Positions 54,455-64,000 of a stretch of DNA of 64,000 nt are shown here, one piece after another (the first letter of the stretch is position 1; each line of letters starts with the position of its first letter). Both the position numbers and the translations under genes were made by a program. Source of the stretch: Ancistrus triradiatus. Its lineage: Eukaryota; Chordata; Actinopteri; Siluriformes; Loricariidae. Location: positions 124,001 through 188,000 of the forward strand of contig JAJAGP010000276.1 of NCBI GenBank assembly GCA_025084515.1, read 5' to 3'. Below the pieces are notes generated by a model. The model worked only from the letters and a program-made list of their open reading frames with translations. It had not been told where the DNA came from and did no database searches.

Positions 54455-55330
54455 AATTGGCAGTGTTTTGTGAGTCAAGTCCAAGGCTTTTATTAGTCAA
54501 GTCCCAGTCAAGTCCAAGACCAAAAGTGGGCGAGACGAGCCCGGGACGAGATTAAGATTGTTTTCATCATACAGGAATAAAAAGAAGAAAATAGGAAAAA
54601 TGAATTAGTTTGTAATTTACTATACATTAATTATACATCCCATGATATAATTATATGTATTAAGTAATATTATTTCATCATATATTTTGTATGTAAAATA
54701 TAACATTAAATTATATATAGCCTAAAATTATTATTATTTATTATTATATTGTACCCTTAATCAAACTATGGCAATGTGCTTTTGGAAGCAAATGATGGTA
54801 ATGATGATTCTATTTCCCTTCGTCTTTCAAACATTATCAAAAGTCACTATATAAAGTCAACTGAATATAGCAACAACATCAATTCTATCAATTCATGAAA
54901 ACCTAATAAAAAAAATCTATATTTTGCAGACATGATAAAGTAAAGCAAGAGGGTGAAAATGCACATTTGAACTCCTGAAGTCAGATGATTCAAAATAAAA
55001 CAGGTTCATTGACTATATACTGAAAGAGAAGAGCAGGAACTTGTTTTCCCTGTTCACCAGTCTGTGTGCATATTTTATTTAGGCATGTAGAGAAAGAACA
55101 GATTTATTCTGTTTGAATGGATTGTTCATATTCAATAACGATAGAAAAAAGTTCAGTTTATAATTAACTTATCCCAGACAGACGCACTGGACTCTGCTGG
55201 TCTCGACAACAATTTCCGAGTCCACCATACCTCGAGACGAGACAGAGTCCAAAGGAGTTTGAGATCAAGACAAGACTGAGACCACTTGTTTATGGTACGG
55301 AAACCAGACTCAAGTACTACAACAATGTTT
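54455..55330. repeat. S-type repeat (GTCAAGTCC-rich)
   Basis: Edges rich in AGTCAAGTCC, GAGACGAG and CTCGAGACGAGACAGAG motifs around an AT-rich centre, like a known fish element built of ACTTGAGACTC-type words. A related piece is at 58190-58500. Boundaries and class are uncertain. Confidence 0.5.
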
Positions 55331-55739
55331 GATATATAATATCAGGAGTTTAGTTATCTAAACCGTCCTGCAGTTGATAAGCAGCAAAATCACTTTGTTC
55401 TAATAAAGCCGTAGTTTACCCAAGGACAAAGTGGTTATGTTTAACTTTGTTATGCACACAGCACAGGTGTTTTGTCACTGCAGATAACATTACACCTGAT
55501 TCAACTTGAACTCATTTCCTGATGGACTGTCTGGGCAAGCTAATCAGTTAACATGATTACTAATAACAAAATATCATGATGTTTTTTGTTTTTTTTAAGT
55601 CACTTAGCGAAGTTGCAGTTTGCCATGCATTTCCTGATGTGAGAACTCACAGTAGATTAACTTGAATCATGAACAGTTGATTCATAGTGTCCATGCCCAT
55701 TTCCTTCTTTGCTTGTTGACATACATACACTTTGGGCAT

Positions 55740-56150
55740 ATTTTTTCTCATTCAAAGCCATCTTAAATGGTGCCAGAATGCATTTCCCTCTCAGCATAGG
55801 TTATGCACCAGTGCGCAGGAACTAAAGAAGAACATAGCATTGGAATCCCAGCAGTTGACACACTCAGTGATCCCTCAACACAGCTTAAAGCAATGTAGTG
55901 ACAGCATTATAGCGACCGCTACAAACAAACAATTGACACCTGTAGATTGTGCATACTGCTGGTGTGTTTGACTTGCAAATAGCCATGATCTCAATTCTGT
56001 CAAAAACCTTAGAGATGAGTTGGAACCCCAGCAGTGAGCAAGGCCTTATAGTCCAACATCAATGTCTGACCTGGCATTCGCATCCCAAAACCTAGTGGTA
56101 GGTTTTTTCAGAAGAATGGGCCCTTGGATCCTATGAATGTCAAATTCCAT
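55740..56150 (+). pseudogene. Tc1-like transposase C-terminal remnant (I1)
   Basis: Around 56005-56090 the plus strand reads RDELEPQQ (from the WDELE.R region after the catalytic Glu), ARPYSPTSMSDLAFAS and FFRRMGP, matching the family tail QARPSRPTSVPDL. The codons for the catalytic triad itself are too decayed to place. Confidence 0.6.
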
Positions 56151-56190
56151 AGTTGTACTCATGTTTTTTCACAAACTTTTGGCTATATGC

Positions 56191-57115
56191 ACTCACTGAG
56201 CATTTAGTAGTAACATTGTAGTAATACTGGGTTGGGCCTCTCTTTGTTTTTCCACGTTCTACCACGTCCCAAAGGACTTCTACTGGATTTAAATCTGGTT
56301 ACTGGGAAGGCCAGTGAAGAACATTTGCCTTATTGTCATGTTCATGAATCCAGATTGAGACGACTTCTGCTTTGTGACATGGTGTATCACCATGCTGGAA
56401 GTAGTCCTCAGAATATGGGTAAATTGTGGTCGCAAAGGGATGCACATGGTCAGCAACAATACTTACATATGCTGTGGCATTGATTGATTGGTATTAACGC
56501 AGAGACAACTTTCCTCACACCATTACACCACCTCCATCAGCCTGAACTGTTGACACATCAAGCTGGGTCCATGGATTCATTCTGCTTTTGGCAAATTCTG
56601 ACAATATAATCTGGTGGACAGACGTAGAACCCGACATGGTCTACCTCAAGGTTCAACATGTTGTGCGTAATGTGATATTCTTCTGCTCTGAGGGGATATG
56701 TGAGCTACCGGAGCCTTTCTGTCAGCTCGAACAAATCTGGCTGTTCTGGATTGGCCATCTCTCATCTCATTCTGTGGGTTCTGTTCACAGAACTGCCACT
56801 GATTGGATGTTTTTCTTTATTGTGTGTGTGTGTGTTTGAACAAACTCTAGAGACTGTTGTGTGTGTGTGAAAATCCCAGAAGATCAACAATTATGGAATA
56901 CTCAGTCCAGACTACCCAGCACCAACAATTCTACCATTGTCAAAATCACTGAAATCACATTTATTCCCCATTCTGACGGTTGATGTGAGTATTAGTTGAA
57001 GTTGCTGTCATTGGCGCATATCTGCATGACTTTATGCATTGCACTGCTGCAACAGGATTGGCTTATTAGATAACTGCATGAATGTGTAGACGTAGAGGTG
57101 TGCTCAGTCAGTGCC
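56191..57115 (-). mobile_element. DNA transposon relic, Tc1-like group G, copy G1
   Basis: Left end CACTCACTGAGCATTTAGTA abuts I1; right part TTGGCTTATTAGATAACTGC and AGAGGTGTGCTCAGTCAGTG precedes H2. Matches a very common fish repeat whose minus strand encodes a Tc1/mariner-type transposase. Missing internal segments make it about 0.9 kb. Confidence 0.7.
56220..56990 (-). pseudogene. Transposase remnant (G1)
   Basis: Recognisable by DNA words rather than an open frame: CCTCCATCAGCCTGAACTGT, ACCTCAAGGTTCAACATGTT, GAACTGCCACTGATTGGATG and AAAATCCCAGAAGATCAACA, the family's coding strand complement in order from C- to N-terminus. Frameshifts and deletions are too many to give a protein. Confidence 0.6.
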
Positions 57116-57120
57116 CTTTT

Positions 57121-57696
57121 TATACACTGTCCAATCACGTTATTAGGTACACCTCCTTGTTTCTGTGCCCATTTTCCATTTTATCAGTTCCACTTACCAT
57201 ATAGAAGCACTTGGTAGTTCTATAATTACAGACTGTAGTCCATCTGTTTCTCTACATACTTTTTGTCCCATTTATTCTGCATGCATTCTGTAGGCAGCAT
57301 CCTATGAAGGATTAGAGGATGACTAACACAAACTGTGCAACAACAGATGAGCTACTGTCTCTGGCTTTACATCTACAAGGTGAAGCAAGAAGGTGAATGC
57401 CCAATATCGTGGACAGTGAGTGAACAGAGATTTCAGTCGCTGACATTTTCATTCTCGCTGCAGTGCTGAGAATGATCCCCCACCCAAATAATACCTGATC
57501 TGTGGTGGTCCTGTGGGGTCCTGACCATTACAGAACAGAGTTAAGGGGATTAAGAAAGTATGTAGTGAAACAGATGGACTACAGCCTCCAATTGTAGAAC
57601 TATAAAGGGTTTCTATATAATAAGTGGAACTTATTAAATGGACAATGCATGTATAAACAAGGAGGTGTACCTAATAAGGTGATTGGACAGTGTATA
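57121..57696. mobile_element. Non-autonomous element H2 with long terminal inverted repeats
   Basis: TATACACTGTCCAATCACGT at 57121 and its near-exact complement ending at 57696. The inverted similarity extends about 130-150 bp (AGGTACACCTCCTTGTTT, AGTCCATCTGTTTC on both arms). The central unique part includes CAGTGCTGAGAATGATCC shared with H1. No coding capacity. Confidence 0.85.
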
Positions 57697-59439
57697 AAAG
57701 GAACACAATGATATACAGGAATCATTACACAGCAGGTTGTGAACATTTTTGCTAATTCCGTCAGTAAAGGTGTACAGAACTGTCTACAAGAGAAGCAAAA
57801 AGCTCCATGTTATTCTGCAGTAGCGGGGATTCAGCATTAGGATGGGCTCTGATACTGATCAGTAGTGACTAGCAGTCGCCTAAAGGAGACAGGGTGGAGC
57901 CACACCATAATTTCTCAACCAGCTTCACCTTCCACTGACATTGTTGTCTTTTTTTGTCTTTTTTTATTGGATGTTCTGGTACATTGCTCTGTAAAGGTGT
58001 CACAGTGGCCCTAGGACCGAAACCTCCTGGGACTGTGGACTGTAGACAGCAATAAATGCTTTGCATCGATCTTGTGATGAGGGGCAGCAAGCTGACTCAG
58101 CTGCTGTTGGCCAGCGCTAATCGCAGTTTCATTATGCATGTCCTGGGTGTACACAGCTGTCACTGACTAAGAGGGCTGTAGGACTCAAGACGTTTTCGAT
58201 ATTTCAGACTCATTAGTATTTACACTCGGACTTGTATTGGTCTCGGACACTGGTCTCCTGAGATTCAGGGTTGGTCTCATGCGGGACATATGGCAGTTTG
58301 TCTTTATTTATGTTTTTTTTTTTCTTCATTATTCAGAAAACAGTGAGGTTTTGCTCTAAGCTTCAGTTGATCGTTGGCGAAGTTTAATACCACATAGTGT
58401 ACGAATTAGGTGTCAAAACAGTGTCACACTTTGTGATGCACTAATGTCACACGGTGTAAGTAGGCTACAAGATTGTGTGACTTGAGACCCAGTCAAGGGT
58501 GCGGATGCCAGAGAGTAGCTTTATTTCAGTGCTGTTTGATTCCTAGTAGATACAAAGCACAGACCGATTGTAATAGCTTTAAAACGATATAAAAGTGTAA
58601 TTTGTGAAAAACGAAAAGTGTCACAGAGTAACTTTATGGGCAGAGTGATACTGTGCTTCTGGATAATACAGCTTGCACGTCATCAGGAGATGGTGAGTTT
58701 AACTAATCACAGCTTACAGCTTATTTTGTTCAAATCTACAAAATGTAAACAAATAAATGAATCTTATTTTTTTCTTTTATTAGCAAACAAACGAAGCAGA
58801 ACCATTTTAAATACAGCCTTTAAGAATTCGACTATATACGTGTTTCTTACATACAGAGTTCATTTCAGGAGTGACCTTTATCCATCTTTGGTAATGCACA
58901 CACACTTCTAATTTACCTAGTGTATTTAGAAAATGGAACAGGCTGTGACTTCATTCTAAGTCATAAATCAAATAAAACTGCAACAAGCACTAAACCTCAT
59001 TCAGCCATTCAGAACACTGCCTTCTTAAGCTTTAATATAGATAGGTAACATGATCTGTACTATGATAATGATGAGGAAATTATTCATTTAGAACAGAAAT
59101 GTAATATAATGACAATACAAATAAAATATAAACAAGACTAAAACAGTGAGTTAAAATTACAGAAAGCAGTGGTGCGCTGACTATATTTATATTAACTGGG
59201 CAAATATTTGGTGAGGAAACATTAACTGAATAATAGATTGGCCAATCAAGGATGCTCTGGCTCATGACTGTAAAGCCATGACATTTGAAGACAACCCCCA
59301 CACATTTAGCAAGCAATAATGGTGTGCAACAGCAAAGAATATGATTTTTTTCCAAGTAGTATTTTAAAGAATATTAAACCGAATTACAAAAACCACTGAT
59401 GTTACAGCAATGAATGTATATTCAGCACCTGTAATAGTA
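57697..59439. other. Mostly unrecognised, with an S-type fragment
   Basis: 58190-58500 contains GACTCAAGACG, CACTCGGACTTGTATTGGTC, TCGGACACTGGTCTCC and GACTTGAGACCCAGTC words of the S-type repeat. The remaining sequence is unrecognised. Confidence 0.4.
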
Positions 59440-60200
59440 GATAGGAATTTGTGTGTGTGTTGTCTTGCTATACTTGTGAGGACCAAGTGTCCTTACAATG
59501 ATGGGACTGTTTTGCCACTTCATTAATTGCTTTTTTTTTTTTTTTTTTTTTTACAAAAATGGCAACTTTTTATGGCATTGATTTGAAAAACTAAAATCAA
59601 TGCTTTAGGTTACTGAGGTTAGGATTAGGGGTATTTGAAGGTGTTTTGTCATGTTTCTATTACATTGTGGGGACCAAATGTCCCCATAGAAAGACTGAAC
59701 ATTTTTTGACTTGTGAGGACATTTGCTGGTTCTCATAAGGAAAACTGCAACATTCTTACATTTTACAACATTCTTTTGAAAAATCAAAAGAGTAAAAATA
59801 TCTCCATTAGGTAATTGGTTTTAAGATTAGGGTTAGATGTACGTGTAGCATTAATTAGCTACAGTAATCATTATGTCCGTGGAAAATCCCCACAAGGATA
59901 GTGAGTCTGTGTGTGTGTTGGGAGGGGAGGACCTTTTTCTGGTCCCCACAATGTTAATGGCTTTTTTACAGAAACTACAACTTAAAAAAGATTTGTTTTA
60001 GGCTATTGTAGCATTAATTAGCTACAATAATCATTATGTCAATGGGCGGTCCCCACAATGAGAGCATGACTTCCCCCATAAGCAAGATTTCCCCCATAAG
60101 ATTTGCATTAGGTTACTGAGGTTAAGCTTAGGGTTAGGTGTAGTTGTACACTTGTGTAAATGGAAAGTTCCCACAATGATAGAAAAGCAAATGAGCACGT
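59440..60200. repeat. Degenerate tandem repeat (GTGGGGACC / TTAGGTTACTGAGG type)
   Basis: About 760 bp in which GGACCAA(A/G)TGTCC, (G/T)TAGGTTACTGAGGTTAGG, GATTAGGGTTAG and GTAGCATTAATTAGCTAC recur in the same order at roughly 100-200 bp spacing (anchors near 59604, 59806, 59997 and 60107). A fish-wide satellite-like repeat of CCCCACAA type as I recall it. Confidence 0.7.
59531..59552. repeat. Poly-T tract (22 T)
   Basis: Uninterrupted run of 22 T inside the tandem-repeat region. Confidence 0.95.
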
Positions 60201-60959
60201 ATGCATGGCCGATATTTCCATGGAGCTTTTACACTTTTGCATTAAATTTCCAGCCCAGTTTTCAGTATGTATATGTTTACATTTCCCTACAGGGAAAATT
60301 GTCCACTGTTCATGATAACTCTACTCACTTAAGGAGGAGAGTGTAGAAGGAACAATGAAAGAAAATGGTAATGCAACTTTTAATGTAATGTAATTAACAT
60401 GGAAGTGGTCAGTTTTGCAAACTAACCTCATGTTAAATATAGCAGATCAGATATTATTTAAAAAAATCTTACCTCTAACTGAAGCGCGGCATTCTTCCTG
60501 GTTGTAGTCGATGCATGCTTGTTCCTTTAATTGTTTTGTTTAATAAGAAAGTTTGTGTAATAAAAAGAAATAAAAAGATGTGCTTCAGCTTATTTTGTAT
60601 TGCACACAGTAATTTGCTTAGTGTCACTGCAAATAAACGTGATATTTTTACTGTCAGGCCAGAAGAGCCAAAGAGAGAAGCTGGGCAAAATAGAGATAGT
60701 GAGAGAGCAGGCACAAAAGTCTCCGATGCCACTATAATAAGTGACATCACTGGGAATATGAGGGCGTTTGAAGATGCCAGAATGAGGCAGGGGTTTCCCA
60801 TAAGAAATAACCAATGTGGACTCCCATTTTCCTAATATTTGTTATCCGAACCATTTCCAGGAATGAGCCTCATTCAGGTAATGGAGTTTGACTGTACTTT
60901 CTTGTATTCTAGTCACTGGTTATGTCATCAAAAAAATAATTATTTTTAACAAAACCACA
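60201..60959. other. Unrecognised sequence
   Basis: About 750 bp. Overlapping open frames on both strands at 60475-60835 are mutually antisense, with no recognisable domain. Confidence 0.35.
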
Positions 60960-61430
60960 TGTGCCATATATTGGCACCAGTGCAATTAAGTTCTTTTTTG
61001 ACAAGCTCCCTCTGCCAATAAAACAGCACTTAGTCTTCTATAACATCTCATAAGGTTGGATAATACAGAGCAGGGAATTTGAGACCATTCCTCTTTACAG
61101 AATGTCTCCAGATGGTCCAGGGTTCAAAGAGAGGACCTCTTGTGCACTCTCCTGGTTAGCTCACTCCACAGACTTTCTATGGGGTTTAGATCAGAGGACT
61201 GAAATCACCATGCCAAAAGGTTGATTTTGTGTTTATTAAACCATATTGTTTTGATCTGGACAGTTTCTTGGAAGAGGTGGACATATTTTGATTTAAAATG
61301 TCCTGGTATTTTAAGGGGTTCATGCTACTCTGTACCCTGATGAGATTCCCAGGGCCTTTGGAGGAAAAACTGTCCCACAACAAGCCCTCCAAATAATCTG
61401 TTGGCATGGCAGTGGCTTCTGGTTACTGAA
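60960..61430 (-). mobile_element. Tc1-like transposon relic, family F
   Basis: The minus strand encodes transposase C-terminal pieces between 61407 and 61060: LWDSFSSKGPGNLIRVQSSM (the WGCFS..G.L..V.G.M core), then residues around KFNPY/ILNQNM, then a region (complement of GGGGTTTAGATCAGAGGACT) equivalent to SPDLNP. No clear terminal repeats; the left edge is set by CATATATTGGCACCAGTG, the right by loss of similarity. Confidence 0.65.
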
Positions 61431-61694
61431 AAGTTGCTACTTTTTTTCTGTACCTCTCAAATAGTGATTTATTTTTTTGGTGCCTCTCTTATCATCTGTA
61501 ACACTGTGCATGGGAGTGAAATAAACTTGTATCCTTGCCTATGCAGGTTTGTCACAGTTCCAGTTGACTATAGATATGGGCATTTGCCTGCAAGTAGCTA
61601 TATTTTACATGCTATTCCTCAGCACACTCTTATCTTATTTGAATTGTGTTCTCTTGCCATATTGAAGAATCACTAATAGAGTTTGAACCTCATT
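61431..61694. other. Unrecognised sequence
   Basis: About 260 bp between relics F and E1. Confidence 0.3.
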
Positions 61695-61696
61695 TA

Positions 61697-62525
61697 CAAT
61701 GCATTCGGAAAGTCTTCAGACCCTTTCACTTTTTCACATTTTATTTTAAGGCCTTGTGCTAAAATAAAAAAAAATAATTAAGTTTTCTCCCGTCATTCTG
61801 CACTCAATACCCCATAATAAGAAAGTGCAAATGTAGAAATTTTTGGATATTTATTCAAAAGTATTCAGACCCTTTGCTATGACACTTGAACTTTAGCTCT
61901 GGGTTCCTCCCATTTCTCATTTTCATCTTTGAGATGTTTCCACACCTTGATTGGAGTCCACCTGTGGTAAATTCAGTTTATTGGACATGATTTGGAAAGA
62001 CACACACCTTGTCTGTATAAGATCTCACAGCTAACAATGCTTAAAAGAGCAAAAACCAAACCAGGATTGTATAGAGCCACAGTTCTGGAGAAGGCTACAA
62101 AGAAAAACATTCCGCTGCACTGAAAGTTCCCAAGAGCACAGTGGCCTCCTTAATAATTAAATGTAAGAAGTTTGGAACAACCTGGACTCTTCCTAGAGCT
62201 CACCGCCCCACCAAACTAAGTCATCAGGGGAGAAGTGCCTTGGTAAGAGGTGACCAAGAACCCAATGACTGAGGTCAAAAGATTGGTGGAGTGCTGCAGA
62301 GATGGTTGACTTTCTGTAGCTGTGTATCTGCACACCGGATCTTTCCAAAAAAAAAAAAATCCATACAAAATTTTAGTTTTTCCTTTTTAATAGATGTGCA
62401 AAAATGTCTAAAATTCTGTTTTCACTTTCTTATTATAGGGTATTAAGTGTAGATTGATGGGGGGGGGACTGTTTTTTATTATTTTTTATTTTTTTTATTT
62501 TAACACAAGGCCTCAAAGTGAAAAA
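61697..62525 (+). mobile_element. Tc1-like transposon, family E, copy E1 (right end lost)
   Basis: TA at 61695-61696, then CAATGCATTCGGAAAGTCTT and CAGACCCTTTCACTTTTTCA, the terminal repeat of a widespread fish Tc1-like family. The right side keeps TTTTAACACAAGGCCTCAAA, GTGAAAAA and stops where M7 begins. The centre of the transposase is deleted and replaced by homopolymer-rich sequence (A13 near 62347, G9 near 62459). Confidence 0.85.
62040..62330 (+). pseudogene. Tc1-like transposase N-terminal remnant (E1)
   Basis: Pieces of the N-terminal HTH: LKVPKSTVASLII-like at about 62120-62160 (AAAGTTCCCAAGAGCACAGT), KKFGTTWTLPRAHRPTKL at 62165-62220 and RGEVTKNPMTEVK at 62240-62280. Frame breaks throughout; catalytic half absent. 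Confidence 0.75.
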
Positions 62526-62783
62526 AGAAAACTGTGTGCAAATGATACGTAAATGCGTCAGAGATGCCACTGAAAACACTTGTGAATTTAGATAAATAAA
62601 TTAAATATTTAAACACAACATCAAAGTAGGACATAAATAATATTTATGGCAGTTAAAATACATATGCTAAACCTTTTTTTATTTTGACCAGCTGTCAACT
62701 CTCCTATTATAATTTGATATCATTTTAAGATTTTAAAGCGGAAGGATGTTCATCGGATGGTTTTTAAAGAGCGCATACCTGTA
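62526..62783 (+). mobile_element. Family M right-half fragment, copy M7
   Basis: GCAAATGATACGTAAATGCG, GTCAGAGATGCCACTGAAAA, AACACAACATCAAAGTAGGA and GCTAAACC...GACCAGCTGT match M2 in order. The end is complementary to TACAGGTATGCGCTCTTTAA at 62764-62783. It starts mid-element at the E1 breakpoint and shows the M sequence without the Q insertion found in M2. Confidence 0.75.
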
Positions 62784-64000
62784 CAGAGTGACTGGTCAGA
62801 GTCTGCAGCCTGTAAAATAATATCGGACCACATATTATAATATTCTAATAATACATGAATGTATCCGTTCTTCAAATGTTTTGACAGGGACCAGTTAAAT
62901 TTTACTGCAGACTTCAGAAAAATTAACTTCAGACTTTGCACTCGGGGATTGACCTGGACTCGTCTTCTTTTGGACTATTGCTTTCTTTTGCTTTACACCC
63001 TTTGGACTTGGTTTTGTCTCAGTCTCAGCTGCTTGGGTTTTTCACTTGTCTTGAACTTGGCAGTGGTAGTCTTAACTACAGCTCTTCTGGCTAAACATAT
63101 GTGCATCACTGAATGATGGATATCTACACTGACTGAACTGAACCCCTGTTAATCATTGAACATGCAGTTCTAACTGTCAATTCATCATGGACTCATGCAT
63201 GTTTTACATTACTTGCTTGCCATCATATTTTATTGTTGTACTGATGCACATCGCACCACATTCTCATTGTCTATGGGTCAGTGCCAGAGAACATGACTGT
63301 CATTGCAAAGCAAGACTAGTTCATCTAAATTTAGCATCTGTGGTGCTAATATTCATGGCATGTAATACATCTTCACATATCTTAGGTTCTGTAAAAGGGT
63401 GGGAATGGCAGATTGGTGTCCTGACCTGTCCCCAGTAACCCATTCCCTCCCTTCCCCCACCAGAATGTGCTGATGTGCTGACACAAGGCCCTGCACAGCC
63501 TCTCTCGGGTGGCTAGACGGCTCCTGCTGAATCAGCTTCAGCAGCAGAACGCTCACTGACTACCTCATGCTTTTAACAAAACGGTTTCCTAGAAGCCCAG
63601 AGACCGGATCTTTAGTTCATTTGCATCTTTTCAGCAATAGGAAGTTTCTGTGACTACAAAACACTGGTTTCCTCTCAACATAGTGAGTTACAGTTTTCGA
63701 AAATGTATACCAGGTGGTTGGATTTGCATTACATTCTGAAGTTGTGAATTTAAAAAGTCAGTATAATGCAAAACAGTAGATTAGAACCAAATAAGGAATG
63801 TGGCAGAATGTCGTAGGTGGCAAAGGGAAGAAATGATTGGGCAGTGAAGAAATATTAAGGCGTAGAAAAGTCTCTGTCGGTACTAATGTTGCATAATGTT
63901 GCAAAATTGTATTTTGTGTTACATCCAGATACTGTCTATGATCCACAGACAAATGGTCATCTGGTTATGAGGCTGAAGCTGGCTTCTTAATCTCATTTTC
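62784..64000. other. Unrecognised sequence to the window end
   Basis: About 1.2 kb without recognised repeat or exon. Confidence 0.35.

Larger units (their letters stand above)
54124..56190 (+). mobile_element. Tc1-like transposon relic, family I, copy I1
   Basis: Left end TATATAGCCAAAAGTTTGAT and right end complementary to CATATAGCCAAAAGTTTGTG at 56171-56188. This is a terminal-repeat type I recall from many fish. The interior is expanded by a SINE (54242-54440) and an S-type repeat (about 54455-55330). Transposase C-terminal sequence at about 55740-56150. Confidence 0.8.

Noticed and set aside
60475..60835. Antisense pair of about 106-codon frames
   Set aside because: Complementary open frames on both strands without domains; chance reading.

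Overview
The window looks like teleost fish nuclear DNA, probably intergenic or deep-intronic. It is AT-leaning with no operons, and I recognise no host protein-coding exon, RNA gene or CpG-rich promoter on either strand. Nearly everything identifiable is a decayed mobile element. The mixture (Tc1-like transposons of many subfamilies, pogo-like and hAT-like elements, V-SINE-like tRNA-derived SINEs, an L1-like LINE fragment) is typical of ray-finned fish. The repeat at 30751-31234 and 50461-50645 is one I associate with catfish and characins (Otophysi); that assignment is from memory and is tentative. Family names below are working letters, not database names.

Layout. 1-1950: a Tc1-like element in inverted-duplicate arrangement, hit by one SINE and followed by a second. 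3.7-6.1 kb: small non-autonomous elements (M1, H1, K1, R1). 6.3-9.1 kb: Tc1 copy A1, then an L1-like reverse transcriptase fragment. 9.4-13.1 kb: terminal-inverted-repeat element N1 and a four-deep nest (M2 > hAT-like Q > N-type segment > SINE). 14.1-16.5 kb: Tc1 copy B1 abutting Tc1 copy C1 at one shared TA. 16.5-20.9 kb: mostly unrecognised. 20.9-24.5 kb: A2, M5, R2, B5. 25.2-28.5 kb: three pogo-like elements P1-P3. 30.1-32.7 kb: C2, R3 split by O1, and K2. 34.5-39.6 kb: B2 nested inside M6, then B3. 40.7-42.2 kb: hAT-like element with a BED-finger remnant and two opposed SINEs. 45-48.4 kb: Tc1 relic J, pogo P4, A3 and an LTR-like segment. 50.5-52.3 kb: O2 and B4. 54.1-57.7 kb: three elements back to back (I1, G1, H2). 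59.4-60.2 kb: degenerate tandem repeat. 61-62.8 kb: F1, E1 and M7.

How the parts relate. No copy can encode an active transposase: each has lost catalytic or DNA-binding regions or carries stops and frameshifts, although terminal repeats and TA target duplications often survive. All six good SINE copies are fairly uniform, and five lie inside or against older DNA transposons, so the SINE was active later. The most informative observations are nonsense codons shared between Tc1 family B copies (one at the catalytic glutamate), four pogo-like copies that keep only a psq-type DNA-binding reading frame, the nested stacks, and an inverted SINE pair. I found no candidate for a new cellular pathway. 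All calls are by reading and memory of repeat families; no database search was run.
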